Assembly (NCBI GenBank): GCA_030949325.1
Contig: JAUZSQ010000104.1
Span: 18,827-82,826 of the forward strand
Origin: Sulfurovum sp.
GTDB lineage: Bacteria > Campylobacterota > Campylobacteria > Campylobacterales > Sulfurovaceae
Direction: 5' to 3'
DNA: 64,000 nt
The notes beneath the pieces are model-generated. The model had not been told where the DNA came from. It made no database searches and was given only the letters and a program-made list of their open reading frames with translations. The number at the start of each line of letters is the position of its first letter. Position 1 is the stretch's first letter. This document shows positions 1 to 10,007 of this stretch, piece by piece. A program made the position numbers and the translations under genes.

Positions 1-2009
1 CAATCTAGTGCTGATTCAAAAGGATTGTTATCAGAGACCGACCCATGTCCTACAATAGTAAAAAACTTAGGGAAATCCTTGACCTGACCTATCATCTTTA
101 AAAAATTTTCGAGGTACATTACCTTTTCATCTAAGGTAAATCCAACCCGAGAAAGCTTTTCTTTTTGAATCAAATAATCTTCTTGACTGATATGATATTC
201 AACTTTTAATGCGTATAAAATCTTCTCAGGGAGTTCTATAGTAAGCCTAGCATCAAACACCAAATGTTTCCACAGATGCTCTACCTCTTCTTCGCTTAGA
301 ACGATGTGTACACTATTGAGCTTCTCTTTTATGATTTTGATATGTAGTTTTCTGACATAAATTTCAATCGTAGATTTGGACAATTTATCAAGGGTGTACG
401 TCGTTTTAGGTTTTTTGGCTTTGAGGTTTTCAAAAAAAGCATTGGTCTTTTTGGGAAAAAAGGTTTTACCAAAGAGGTTAATACTAAATATCCATCCAAT
501 CGCTTCCACCATAATATACGGAGTATAAGGATTATTCTTCAGGTCAGACAAGACTTTTTTGCTTGTTTTATTCATCGTATTTTTGGTTGAGTATTCATGA
601 TAGTCTTCTAATGGTACTTCAAAGACTATATTTTGGGGTTTGACTATAGCAGGGGCTAACAGTAACTCGTGTGCTTTGTCAAATTCTACAAAAGCAATAG
701 GAATACCCAAAAAGCCTCCTGCTCCAAAAGTAATATACGCTCCAGATTCTTCTATTTTTCTACGAATAGTCTCTGACCTTACATCCAAACAAAAAGTCGC
801 AGCAGAAAGGGGCTTTTCTTGGGGTTTGGGTGCTTGTATAAAAGCATCGACATAGGTATAAATATAAGAATCTTCCAAGGACTTAAGCCAAATAAACCCT
901 TCTTCACGTCTGAGCACCTGAATAAAGATTTCTAAGAAAGTGAGTGTAGCATTGAGTGTAGGCAAGGCATTTTGTACTTCTTGAATTTGCAAGGCATCAA
1001 GACGTATCTCTTCACCAACATAGGCTTCTAATATTTTGGTATAGCCTTTATGCTCTTCCATATCATCAATATACTTACCCGATAGTTTCCCTTTGTTTTG
1101 CAAGAGTTTCAGACAGGCATAGGCATGATTATCCTCAATATATTTGTCTAGTTTCTCAAAGTCATTGAGCTTGGTTTTTTCTGTGTATTTTAGTTCAAAA
1201 TAGAGACGAATTGCCAAATAATCAATGAGCGAAGAAGGATGTTCTTTTTGAGAAAAATAGTTCTCATCTTGTGAACGGTACTTAATAAATCCTGCCCAGC
1301 CATGAAGCTTGAGGATATGTGTAAGGAAATAGGCTTCTACGTCTTTAATTTTGAGTGTTTCAAGGGCTGATTCCACATAACTTTGGGCATCTCCCTTATA
1401 AGACATACCTTCATAGATTTTGAAGGTATTAAACATACCTAAATCTCTATTGTCCATGTGAATAGTCGCTTGTGCTTCATCTAAAAAACGGGAAATATAT
1501 TCGATAATTTCTTTTTCGATGATTTCTTTTTCATTGGTATCAAACATCGCATCATGGATTTCATAAAGGGTCATATCTGCTAATAACTTTTCTACATACG
1601 CCTTTTTATTATTATAAAGAGACTCTACTTCCAAGTGTCTGACTAAATCCATATCCAACTGGGCTACTTTGAGCTTCTTATAGCTTCTAAAGCTTTCCCA
1701 TTGGGGACTCACTTCCATCAGAAATTGTTTGGCTTCTTCTTCGTGGGCTTCAAAAGAATACTCTTTGAGCATTTTCAAGAGGTTCTTTTCAAAACAAGGA
1801 AGTTGTATTTTACCTTCATCATACAAACCAAGGTAATACGCAGGTTCCATATACACCCTACCCCCAAAGATGGATTGTGCCTTAGCAAGAGCATCTTTGA
1901 AATGCATATCTTCAAAACCTTTTAGAGGGTTATGATGGATGAATGAGCCAATAGGCCAATAATGTGGTATGGTATCTTGTATGGCTGTAAGTTTGTCTAT
2001 AATGCTCAT
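1..2009 (-). CDS. dabA: DabA, inorganic carbon transporter subunit (DUF2309), C-terminus beyond window
   Basis: Large cytoplasmic subunit of the DAB complex, which accumulates inorganic carbon as bicarbonate by an energy-coupled, vectorial carbonic-anhydrase-like reaction. About 669 codons are visible. The zinc-site motif CLDVRSE lies near residue 406, giving the Cys and Asp ligands. A GHGS motif near residue 655 supplies the His ligand. The last Cys ligand would lie just past the window edge. The start ATG overlaps the TGA of the upstream membrane gene by 4 nt (ATGA), so the two are translationally coupled. The reading frame is open across the whole stretch without frameshifts. The family call rests on the zinc motifs and the dabB-like neighbour. 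Confidence 0.93.
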   Translation of the reverse strand, partial: MSIIDKLTAIQDTIPHYWPIGSFIHHNPLKGFEDMHFKDALAKAQSIFGGRVYMEPAYYLGLYDEGKIQLPCFEKNLLKMLKEYSFEAHEEEAKQFLMEVSPQWESFRSYKKLKVAQLDMDLVRHLEVESLYNNKKAYVEKLLADMTLYEIHDAMFDTNEKEIIEKEIIEYISRFLDEAQATIHMDNRDLGMFNTFKIYEGMSYKGDAQSYVESALETLKIKDVEAYFLTHILKLHGWAGFIKYRSQDENYFSQKEHPSSLIDYLAIRLYFELKYTEKTKLNDFEKLDKYIEDNHAYACLKLLQNKGKLSGKYIDDMEEHKGYTKILEAYVGEEIRLDALQIQEVQNALPTLNATLTFLEIFIQVLRREEGFIWLKSLEDSYIYTYVDAFIQAPKPQEKPLSAATFCLDVRSETIRRKIEESGAYITFGAGGFLGIPIAFVEFDKAHELLLAPAIVKPQNIVFEVPLEDYHEYSTKNTMNKTSKKVLSDLKNNPYTPYIMVEAIGWIFSINLFGKTFFPKKTNAFFENLKAKKPKTTYTLDKLSKSTIEIYVRKLHIKIIKEKLNSVHIVLSEEEVEHLWKHLVFDARLTIELPEKILYALKVEYHISQEDYLIQKEKLSRVGFTLDEKVMYLENFLKMIGQVKDFPKFFTIVGHGSVSDNNPFESALD

Positions 2010-2740
2010 TTAAATATCTCCTTAAATTCCCAAATAGTAAGTATAAATAATAGTATAAAAATAAGAAAATGCACCGTCTTCTCACCTCTGGTCAAATCGA
2101 CATAGTGAATCTTACCATTGGGTTTTCCAAACACTGTTTTGCCCATTACACGCATCGCTAAAATAAAGTTAGCAAAAAAGATAAACAATACGACCACATA
2201 CCATAAGACGCTGATATCTGCTACAAAAATAGTATGTAGAAAAAATAACGCACTAGGAAAGGGTGGATACAGTGCTAAAGTAATCAAATAAATACTTAAA
2301 AAACCTCCTACAAAAGGGGTAATGACAATCACCCCTGTCACCGAGTGGTAATTGGCAGAACCATAATTCTTCTCATAATGCTTCGCTATAGAATAGACAC
2401 CCATCAGTGTGAGGATTAAGGCTATAAAATATAAGGCACTTTGTTCCAAACTAAAGAGTATCAAAATAGGTGCATTGACAAAGAGTAAATAATAAGCAAA
2501 CTTATAAAAATTCGTTGTTCTACTGGCTTTATAAAAAGAAAACACCGCACTGAGCAATGAGACAATCACAAAAGGAGTCCCAAATTCATGAGGATAAGAG
2601 TATGCTACATACATACCCGTCAAAACAAGCATCACAGAAAGAAAAAATATCTTTTCATGACTTATCATCTTGGTTTTTTCAAATAGTAGATAATAGGGTA
2701 TTCCTGCGAATAAAAAAAGTAGGGTAATATTGATTAACAT
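2006..2740 (-). CDS. DAB-operon membrane protein, antiporter-half-like
   Basis: A 244-residue, very hydrophobic protein with about eight predicted membrane segments and a short basic loop near residues 198-215. It sits between dabB and dabA, 13 nt after dabB and overlapping dabA by 4 nt, so it is surely co-transcribed with both. The loop-plus-helix pattern near the C-terminus recalls the end of complex I/Mrp antiporter subunits, but no diagnostic motif was identified. It is probably an additional membrane subunit of the carbon pump, beyond the two-protein DabAB core. Function is inferred from position only. Confidence 0.75.
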   Translation of the reverse strand: MLINITLLFLFAGIPYYLLFEKTKMISHEKIFFLSVMLVLTGMYVAYSYPHEFGTPFVIVSLLSAVFSFYKASRTTNFYKFAYYLLFVNAPILILFSLEQSALYFIALILTLMGVYSIAKHYEKNYGSANYHSVTGVIVITPFVGGFLSIYLITLALYPPFPSALFFLHTIFVADISVLWYVVVLFIFFANFILAMRVMGKTVFGKPNGKIHYVDLTRGEKTVHFLIFILLFILTIWEFKEIFK

Positions 2741-2753
2741 AGGCTACTCCTCC

Positions 2754-4379
2754 TTAAAAGATTTTGATGTATTTAATAAAAAATTTGGGAAAATATGCTT
2801 CTTTTGCCAAAATTCTATAAAATAACCATTTAATTTTACTAGGTTCTTTGCGACTTTTAGGTGCATCAAAAAAATGCTTTTTGTACATAAAAAACCAACC
2901 AACAAGCATAATGAGTACCAAAAGTATCACTCCCATAGCAAGACTTACATTGATAGTAGCTGCTTGAAAAAACAGCTGTGCATACTCACCATACAGATAA
3001 TGTTCTAGTGCCAAGCCTAGCACTTCGTAAGTAAATATCACAAAGGTAAACGAGCCAAAAAGTACCAACAATACTTTCATAGAATCTTCTTTAGAAACTT
3101 TCAAGAAAGACAAGAATAGTTGTGTTCCTGTTAAAGAGGCAAATGCCAAGATAAGAATGGCTGCATTAAACTGAAAGAAATCTTCACCAATGAGTAATTT
3201 GACACCAATAAAGACCACAATAGGAATAATAGTAAAGAGTGCAATCAGACGAATCATTTTCTTCTTCGCCTTAGGATTAGGCTTTGCTTTCCAAAAGAGT
3301 TCATAAGAGAGACGTCTTGGTACATGAGGGTCACGCCGTGCTTGATTAATAATACTTCCTGAACTCAAAAAGAACGTTGCCTTAAAGATACCATGTAGCA
3401 TAAGGTGATAAATAGCCAAACTAAATGCCCCTAGACCCACTTCCATAATCATATATCCCATTTGTCCCACGGTTGAATACCCTAAGGAACGCTTGATATC
3501 TGATACCACCAGCATCAACAATGAAGCAAAAATCGCTGTAAACAGCCCCATAACAAAAGCCACATTCAGTACCATTGGTGAGAGTATAAGTAAAAATGCC
3601 AATTTATTTAACAAAATAGCACCTACATTGACTACTCCTGCATGCATGAGTGCTGAGACAGGGGTAGGTGCTTCAGAGGTATAAGGTAACCAATGGTGAA
3701 AAGGCATAATCGCCGATTTCATCATCGCTGCAAATAAGAAAAGAAACCCTATGATATAAATCATAGGGTCATTGGCTGTGCCATTTTCATACATCAACAA
3801 CCATTTTTCGCTCAATACAGTCAAATCAAAGCTATCAAAGGTTTTATAGGTCAGTACAATCGCGATGATAAACAATATATCTGCTACCTTATGCGTAATC
3901 ATCGTCCATCCACCATTTTTGACCGCAGACTTGGACGAGACATTAAAGGAGACAAGCAAATAAAGTGCAATACTCATCAACTGCCACCCCAAGGTAAGGA
4001 CGATAAGGTTATTACTCATCACCAACAAATAAATAGCTGAAAATATGAAGTTAAGCAAGATAAAGAATCTTTTGTATCCTGCTTCATCCCACATATATTT
4101 GGTCGCATACTTACGAATGACAAGCCCCAAAATCGCTACATACACGACCAAGATGGAAGAGAGTTCATTGTAAACAAGCAAACCTCCAAATCCTGTAATG
4201 GCTTCATCATATTTCATCACATAGTAGGTACCATACATCCCCAAAAGTGCCACGATAGATGAAAAGAAAATACTAATTCTTGGCATTAAGGATTTTTTAT
4301 TAAAAAATACCAACAAAAGTGCTATTAAGACTGGTATAAAAGGAATACATAAAACAATTTTTTCCACTGAATACTCCAT
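2754..4379 (-). CDS. dabB: DabB, proton-conducting membrane subunit (NuoL/MrpA-like)
   Basis: A 541-residue polytopic membrane protein of the proton-translocating complex I subunit 5 family. The conserved core is clear: the stretch around residues 215-260 contains KSAIMPFHHWLP followed by EAPTPVSALMHAG, then SDIKRSLGYSTVGQMGYM and a His-containing helix LMLHGIFKATFF. These segments line the proton channel in this family. Lying two genes upstream of a DUF2309/DabA gene makes it the DabB partner, which couples the proton motive force to carbon uptake, rather than part of a NADH dehydrogenase. The ATG is preceded by an AT-rich stretch with no strong ribosome binding site. Confidence 0.92.
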   Translation of the reverse strand: MEYSVEKIVLCIPFIPVLIALLLVFFNKKSLMPRISIFFSSIVALLGMYGTYYVMKYDEAITGFGGLLVYNELSSILVVYVAILGLVIRKYATKYMWDEAGYKRFFILLNFIFSAIYLLVMSNNLIVLTLGWQLMSIALYLLVSFNVSSKSAVKNGGWTMITHKVADILFIIAIVLTYKTFDSFDLTVLSEKWLLMYENGTANDPMIYIIGFLFLFAAMMKSAIMPFHHWLPYTSEAPTPVSALMHAGVVNVGAILLNKLAFLLILSPMVLNVAFVMGLFTAIFASLLMLVVSDIKRSLGYSTVGQMGYMIMEVGLGAFSLAIYHLMLHGIFKATFFLSSGSIINQARRDPHVPRRLSYELFWKAKPNPKAKKKMIRLIALFTIIPIVVFIGVKLLIGEDFFQFNAAILILAFASLTGTQLFLSFLKVSKEDSMKVLLVLFGSFTFVIFTYEVLGLALEHYLYGEYAQLFFQAATINVSLAMGVILLVLIMLVGWFFMYKKHFFDAPKSRKEPSKIKWLFYRILAKEAYFPKFFIKYIKIF

Positions 4380-4538
4380 TGTATATAAATTATAGGTATT
4401 AAACCTAAGGCTAAAAGTATCATAACAAAATTTATAAATAGAGATTCAGAGATGCACAAAGAAGCTACTACTATTCTCTAGTATGCGATAAATTGAAACA
4501 CGAAAAAATAGGTTTTTTAGAAAGAAAAGTCTCGATGA

Positions 4539-4919
4539 CTAATATAAGTCCAATTTACGCATAAAATTCTGAGCAATATTAGTACTTTTCTCTTTGAAGT
4601 ACTCACCAATAGAAGCAATATACACCTCATCTACTGTCGTATGAAAGAGTTTGAGCCACGCAGAAAAAGCCTCAGGTGTTAGCCCTGATATATGGAAATG
4701 TGGAGCTAGAGGATTGCCAGTATAATCATCATATCCCAAAGCAACAAATTGCCAAAACTGACTAATAAGTACCAAATGTTCTTCCCACAACGGACTCTGT
4801 ATATCTTCTCCTAGCTTTTCTATAAAGAAGGGCGCTAGGAGTGTATCCTTGAGTACTTCAGGGTAAAACTTTCTTACCAGTATCTCAATATTTTCTTCAT
4901 TGATACTTTTATATAGCAA
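4539..4919 (-). CDS. Group III truncated haemoglobin
   Basis: A small 2-on-2 globin of the group III type typical of Campylobacterota, cytoplasmic and usually linked to oxygen or nitric-oxide handling. Key features are the FWQFVALGYDDYTGNP stretch, the proximal His region PHFHISGL, and the following WLKLFHTTVDE helix. The frame stays open upstream to 4991, inside the preceding gene. I prefer a TTG start at 4919: an AGGGGAG ribosome-binding site lies 7 nt before it and it begins 4 nt after the upstream stop codon, giving the usual length of about 126 residues. ATG codons at 4955 and 4952 are alternatives but lack a good binding site. Confidence 0.9.
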   Translation of the reverse strand: MLYKSINEENIEILVRKFYPEVLKDTLLAPFFIEKLGEDIQSPLWEEHLVLISQFWQFVALGYDDYTGNPLAPHFHISGLTPEAFSAWLKLFHTTVDEVYIASIGEYFKEKSTNIAQNFMRKLDLY

Positions 4920-4923
4920 ACGA

Positions 4924-5649
4924 CTACTCCCCTGTACCTTTGTAGATAGCATCATAATGTTCAGCCAATTCAGAGGTATATACAGCAGCACTCATCACAT
5001 CACAGTTAAATAAATTACTATAACAAAAAGGCTCTTCAAAAAGTTCTGCACTTTGTTCTATGACCTTCGACGCTTCCAACAAGCCTTGATTATTTTTACT
5101 CGCATACTTCAACGCAGCCAAGAAGACTTCTATCTTACGCCCTGTAAACTGCTCTTCCAAAAGCTCTTTGATAAAGCCATCATTTTCATAATCATGTAAA
5201 AGTTGTTTGACTTGTATATCAGAAATATACGCTCCAGCACTGTATGCTCCATTGAGTGTAGAATCAACATCCAAATCTTCTAAATACTCTTGGGGTACGA
5301 CATGTTCCCATGGAGTAATATAGGTTTTCTTGAATTCCAAATCATGAATACTAGACAAAGCACAACCATGTACAAAATAGAACTTATCAAAAAAGCCTTG
5401 TACAATAGCGATAAAGTATCCATGCCATTTGTTGAAGTTACCATAGTCGAGGTCTCTTGAACGCTTAATCATATCTATATATTTTTTATGATAATACACT
5501 TCAAGCTCTTCACGGCTGTTCTTTCTTAATTGCTGTTCTGGTATAGTGACTGACAATGATTGAGCCACACCCAAATCTTCAAAGGCATCAAAATACCACT
5601 CTCTCATTTGCTCTTGTGAAATAGGATGATAACTTACACTCAGATCCAT
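4924..5649 (-). CDS. Conserved hypothetical protein upstream of truncated haemoglobin
   Basis: A soluble, acidic protein of 241 residues with no signal peptide or membrane segment. No known family was recognised. It is rich in aromatic residues, has a HGCALSSIHD segment near residue 93, and is probably mostly helical. Its stop codon lies just before the preferred start of the globin gene and the globin's ribosome binding site overlaps its last codons, so the two form an operon. A role with the globin is a guess from position only. Confidence 0.75.
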   Translation of the reverse strand: MDLSVSYHPISQEQMREWYFDAFEDLGVAQSLSVTIPEQQLRKNSREELEVYYHKKYIDMIKRSRDLDYGNFNKWHGYFIAIVQGFFDKFYFVHGCALSSIHDLEFKKTYITPWEHVVPQEYLEDLDVDSTLNGAYSAGAYISDIQVKQLLHDYENDGFIKELLEEQFTGRKIEVFLAALKYASKNNQGLLEASKVIEQSAELFEEPFCYSNLFNCDVMSAAVYTSELAEHYDAIYKGTGE

Positions 5650-5752
5650 ATTAAAACCTTTTAATTATTTTATTTGATAATACTTATAGGGAAGCATTAT
5701 ATCATAAGTTGGCTATAATCTATTTTATGTTTATACACCACAAAGGATAGAT

Positions 5753-7180
5753 ATGTTTGATGTCGCAAAAGCCCAAATATTTTTTGGTTCAACAGAAAAA
5801 AACAAACCCTTACAACAAGAACGAAAAAGCCCTTTTGATGCCCAAGTCGTGAGTACTGCCCCTATCTGTAATGCAGAAGATACACTAAAAGCCTTAAAGA
5901 TAGCCAAGTCTGCTACCAAAGAAGCGTCTAAATCTCCTCTTTCTCAACGTATCTTATGGCTAGAAGATGTAGCCCTACAACTCCACACACAAAAAGAAGC
6001 CTTTGCGATGATGCTCACCAAAGAAGTAGCCAAACCCATTGCTTTTTCACGCATAGAAGTAGAACGTTGTATAGAGACTATCAAACTCACAGCCATGGAA
6101 CTAGCCCACCTACACGGAGAGACTATCCCCACCGATATTATGCCTAGTGGCAAAAAAACCTTAGCCTACTTTAGACGGGAACCTGTAGGCGTAGTGGCGT
6201 GTATTACCCCTTTTAACTTCCCTCTCAATCTCGTAGCCCACAAAATAGCCCCTGCCCTAGGTGCTGGAAATACTGTCGTACTCAAACCCACACCCGAAGC
6301 CCCCATGATAGCCTATATGTTTGTCAAGCTTTTTGTAGAATCAAAATATGCCATCAAAGATGCCATCAGCCTCGTCTATGGTGATGCCGAAGTAGGCTCT
6401 ACTATGGTACAAAGTGATATACCAAGAGTCATCAGCTTCACAGGCTCTGTCACGGTAGGCAATATCATTACAAAACAAGCAGGTATCAAAAAAGTCAGCC
6501 TAGAACTAGGAGGCAATGCAGCAACCTACATAGATACCTCAGCCGATTTGGCTTTCTCTGCAAAACGCTGTGCCTTTGGAGCATTTTATAACTCAGGACA
6601 AGTCTGTATCTCCTTACAACGTATTTATGTCCATGCCTCAGTCTATGATGAGTTTGCCACACTCATAGCCCATGAAACCCAGCAACTCAAAGTAGGCTCA
6701 CCCTACGAAGAAGATACCTTCTTAGGTCCCCTCATTGATGCAGAAAGCAAAAAACGTGCCAACGGTTGGATAGCCTCTGCCCTCTCAGAAGGAGCTATAG
6801 CACTCACAGGTGGTGGACAAGACGACAATATCTTCTTACCCACCATCATGGCTGATGTGACCGATGAGATGAAAATTATCTGCGAAGAAGTCTTTGCCCC
6901 CATCGTAAGTCTCATCAAAGTCCCTAGCTACGAAATAGCCATAGAAAAGATGAACAATTCACCCTATGGATTACAATTTTCTATCTTTACCAATGATTTA
7001 CGACTCACACAAGCCTTTATAGAAGATGCCCAATGTGGTGGTGTAGTCATCAATGACATCCCCACCCTTCGCTTCGATGTCCAACCCTACGGAGGTTCCA
7101 AACTCTCAGGTGTAGGAAGAGAAGGTCCCAAATGGGCATTAGAAGAATTTACGGAAGTGAAATCTATTGTGATTTGCTGA
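5753..7180 (+). CDS. NAD(P)-dependent aldehyde dehydrogenase
   Basis: A full-length (475 aa) member of the aldehyde dehydrogenase superfamily, oxidising an aldehyde to an acid in the cytoplasm. The cofactor-binding segment is seen as TPFNFPLN followed by KPTPEAP and FTGSVTVG. The catalytic Glu is in LELGGN and the nucleophile Cys in the GQVCIS motif. The C-terminal PYGGSKLSGVGREG signature resembles lactaldehyde and non-phosphorylating glyceraldehyde-3-phosphate dehydrogenases, but the substrate cannot be settled from sequence. It is transcribed divergently from the globin operon and convergently with the restriction-modification genes. Confidence 0.92.
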   Translation: MFDVAKAQIFFGSTEKNKPLQQERKSPFDAQVVSTAPICNAEDTLKALKIAKSATKEASKSPLSQRILWLEDVALQLHTQKEAFAMMLTKEVAKPIAFSRIEVERCIETIKLTAMELAHLHGETIPTDIMPSGKKTLAYFRREPVGVVACITPFNFPLNLVAHKIAPALGAGNTVVLKPTPEAPMIAYMFVKLFVESKYAIKDAISLVYGDAEVGSTMVQSDIPRVISFTGSVTVGNIITKQAGIKKVSLELGGNAATYIDTSADLAFSAKRCAFGAFYNSGQVCISLQRIYVHASVYDEFATLIAHETQQLKVGSPYEEDTFLGPLIDAESKKRANGWIASALSEGAIALTGGGQDDNIFLPTIMADVTDEMKIICEEVFAPIVSLIKVPSYEIAIEKMNNSPYGLQFSIFTNDLRLTQAFIEDAQCGGVVINDIPTLRFDVQPYGGSKLSGVGREGPKWALEEFTEVKSIVIC

Positions 7181-7190
7181 GGTACACCAC

Positions 7191-8075
7191 CTAGCCATCA
7201 AAAAGTGAGCCTTGTATTCTTTGCTCATTTCTATCTATATTTGGTGGTGTATGATTTAAAATCAACGCCTCCAACATAGCATTTCTATTTCCCTCACTTC
7301 CTCCCAAATGATAAAAATGTTCTTTAGTCACTATCTCAAACTTCTTCCAAATTGTTTTGAGATATTCATTCTCTCTATATTTATTAGAATGCCAAGTAGA
7401 TAAGATAAATTTACCCTCAAAATTATCTAAAAGTGCATTCAAACTATTTTCATCTTCTGCATTCCACCCATTATAATAATCCACATATCTATCAATATAA
7501 GGAGGGTCACAATAAATAATATCTTCTTTTTTTGCCATCTTTATAGTCTCTTGAAATCCTTGATGAAGAAAAGTATAATCGCTACTTTTGATAATACGAT
7601 GTATATTATCCACTTGATTGACTATTTTGGTCACATAAGACTTAGCAAAACGATTGGGCTTTTTGCAAAATGGCACATTATGACCACCTTTTTTATTAAA
7701 GCGTATCATGCCATTAAATCCTGCCCTATTAATAAACAAAAAATCCAAAGGATTATGATGCTCATTAAAGCGTTTTCTCACTTCATAATAATAATCTTCA
7801 ATTCTCAGAAGTTTCTCTCCCTCTTCTTCCAAAAAAGCCCTCACGACATTGGGATTAATACTATCATCTTTAATTCCATTATAGAAGTTAATCAAATGAG
7901 GATTACTATCAGCAAGTATCGCCTTATCAGGACGAATATTAAAAGCCACCACACCAGTACCCATAAAAGGCTCTATCCAAGTACCCTCAATCTTAGAAGG
8001 CACAATATCTTTTATCCACGGTACAAGCTTAGTTTTAATCCCTTGTGATTTTATGGGAGGTACGAATATTTTCAT
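7191..8075 (-). CDS. N6-adenine DNA methyltransferase (D12 class), EcoRV-type modification enzyme
   Basis: A 294-residue D12-class (Dam-like) methyltransferase that transfers methyl from S-adenosylmethionine to adenine N6. Motif I is EPFMGTG at residues 35-41 and the catalytic DPPY is near residue 190. Length and class match M.EcoRV. The start ATG overlaps the TGA of the EcoRV-like nuclease gene upstream by 4 nt, so nuclease and methylase are translated from one message. It should protect the host at the nuclease's site, predicted as GATATC. Confidence 0.93.
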   Translation of the reverse strand: MKIFVPPIKSQGIKTKLVPWIKDIVPSKIEGTWIEPFMGTGVVAFNIRPDKAILADSNPHLINFYNGIKDDSINPNVVRAFLEEEGEKLLRIEDYYYEVRKRFNEHHNPLDFLFINRAGFNGMIRFNKKGGHNVPFCKKPNRFAKSYVTKIVNQVDNIHRIIKSSDYTFLHQGFQETIKMAKKEDIIYCDPPYIDRYVDYYNGWNAEDENSLNALLDNFEGKFILSTWHSNKYRENEYLKTIWKKFEIVTKEHFYHLGGSEGNRNAMLEALILNHTPPNIDRNEQRIQGSLFDG

Positions 8076-8911
8076 TCTTCACTCTTATTATTCTTAGCAA
8101 CAATTAGAGAACTATCACCTTTTCTATATTCCACAAAATCTTTAAGCGTATTTATCTTTTTGGTTGTTCCATCTTCTTTGCTGATAGTGATTTTATTAAA
8201 ATTCATCCAATAATCATCAAACCATTTTTCACCTAATTTTGAAAACATCCCATTTCCATTAGAGATATCTTTGATGTTATTGATACTTCCAATATTGGCA
8301 GTGTTTCCACTTCCACCTTTATCACTTGCTATTTTCCATTTTTCTACAGCAAAAAAATGAAAGTTATTTACCACTGATTCAATAGAATCCAGTTCATTAA
8401 GTTGATATGATTTTGTCTCATCTATCGTGGCTTTTTCATTTCTATCATAAATAATACCCAAACAAAAGTGTCCTAGATAGTGACTATAGGGAAATTGAAT
8501 ATTTTTTGTGCTTCTTCTATCTTCAAAATATTTACCATGAGAGCCTAGCGTAAATCCATTACACAAAAAAGGTTTTTTAGGATTACGATAAGTGGTTTTA
8601 AAATCAAGGGCAAATTTTATTTTTGCATTGTCTATTTTCACCAAAGAAACATCAGGATAATAGTTTTGATGTTCTGCCAAGACTACTTTATAGCCATGCG
8701 TTTGAGCAAATTCAACTATTTTTGGGAAGAGGTGTATTTCTAATATTTTTGAGACTATTTTCGTGTCATTTGAGATAGTATAAATATTTTTATAGGTATC
8801 TATAAATCCCTTGATAGACCATTGACCGTCTTCTGTACTAATATGATTGGAGAGTGTTTTTACAAATAGCTTTAAATGTTGTTCAAAATCTTTTTTATAC
8901 TTTACACTCAT
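8072..8911 (-). CDS. EcoRV-like type II restriction endonuclease
   Basis: Homologue of EcoRV by direct recognition of shared segments. The catalytic PD-(D/E)xK core is YYPDVSL (P86, D87) followed by ALDFKTTY (D103, K105). The recognition loop [11 protein letters not shown] at residues 200-210 is almost identical to the EcoRV loop that reads the outer bases of GATATC. The frame is open back to 9001, but the ATG at 8911 has an AAGGA ribosome binding site at good spacing and aligns with the EcoRV N-terminus. The product is 279 aa, slightly longer than the 245 aa of EcoRV. The methyltransferase follows with a 4-nt overlap. The unit is more AT-rich than its neighbours, in keeping with horizontal acquisition. 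Confidence 0.93.
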   Translation of the reverse strand: MSVKYKKDFEQHLKLFVKTLSNHISTEDGQWSIKGFIDTYKNIYTISNDTKIVSKILEIHLFPKIVEFAQTHGYKVVLAEHQNYYPDVSLVKIDNAKIKFALDFKTTYRNPKKPFLCNGFTLGSHGKYFEDRRSTKNIQFPYSHYLGHFCLGIIYDRNEKATIDETKSYQLNELDSIESVVNNFHFFAVEKWKIASDKGGSGNTANIGSINNIKDISNGNGMFSKLGEKWFDDYWMNFNKITISKEDGTTKKINTLKDFVEYRKGDSSLIVAKNNKSEE

Positions 8912-9031
8912 ACTATCTATCCTTTTATTTTTTGAGATTATAGCAAAAATGGACTTTGTATTACAGTGAGTAAGAACGTAAAACCCATTCCTCAACAACA
9001 ATAGAGTACACTACATCAAAAAGAATATACA

Positions 9032-10007
9032 ATGAAAACTACGATAAAACTCCTACTCTCACTCCTTATCACTCAATCCCTCATAGCCAAAGAGATAAGC
9101 TACAGCATAGATAACAAGCCTTTTCAAGCAAAGTCTTCTGTCTATGTAACCCCTGCACAAAAGCTCACGCTAAAGTTTGATGTCCAAAATGCAAAAAGTA
9201 TTAAGTGGTATCAGATTATCCCTGATACTTCAAAATTTTATAAAAATGCAAATCACCCTTGGGAGAAGAATCCTTATCAATGGTCTGACTATGGTACTAT
9301 TGATTATGCTAGAGTAGAAATTAGTTCTTTTGAAAATCAAAGCAAAGTAATGATAACGCAGAAGATTTTAGAAGAGAATAGACCCCAAAGTGATAATTAC
9401 TACAACAGTACATTAGGAAGCTTTTGGTTTGAAGTAGAAGCGACTTTAGCTAATGGAAAGAGTACTACGAAGTAAAGGGATAAAAGACATAGGTCAGCAA
9501 AGGACTTTCTCCTAAAGTACTGCGTATCTCGTACATCTCAGACAAAAGCTACATTGGGTATTTGACAAGCTTTTTTAATGTACCAGGTATTTTTGGTTCT
9601 ATGCCTTACCAAAGTCGTAACTATATTGGTGTGGACTGTGCTGATGTGTTAATCGCTACTTCCAAAATAATGAATAAACAGAAGAATACCAAAAACTATA
9701 ATGTCGTGATGTTGGTAGCTATGTTTAAAACAAAGCTCAAAACAAAAATACTAAATGGAACACCAAGCAAAAAGTTAAGATGGGGAAAAGCCTTTAAAAA
9801 AGGTGATTTTATTGCTGTAAAATACAGCAGAATATGGACGTTATGCACATATTGGAATGCTCTATGGCTGATGAGAATAACAATGGAATCTTAGACAAGG
9901 AAGACACTATCATAAACGCTGGACCCAATGCCTTACATTTGACACCTTTGGGTCAAGGTGCTTTTGATGGAACGGTTGTTATTTTGGAAAATGAGGATGT
10001 TAATTAA
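9032..10007 (+). pseudogene. Secreted NlpC/P60-like protein, frameshifted
   Basis: The first 147 codons encode a protein with a clear signal peptide (MKTTIKLLLSLLITQSLIA) and a beta-rich domain. A stop at 9475 interrupts it, but the coding sense continues in a second frame to about 9860. There it has a VDCADV segment and a GDFIAVKYSR segment. It then continues with YAHIGMLY and an acidic, calcium-loop-like DENNNG stretch up to a TAA at 10005-10007. Cys and His in such contexts suggest a papain-fold NlpC/P60 cell-wall hydrolase, but this is tentative. At least two frameshifts are needed. They may be sequencing errors, since frameshifts also split essential genes in this window. Confidence 0.6.

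Noticed and set aside
7182-7250. Nine-base inverted repeat TACACCACC / GGTGGTGTA as a terminator between the aldehyde dehydrogenase and methylase genes
   Set aside because: The arms are about 50 nt apart and lie largely in the methylase coding end, with no T-run.
9475-9475. Stop codon ending a complete 147-residue secreted protein
   Set aside because: Coding sense clearly continues in other frames to 10007, so the stop is probably created by a frameshift.
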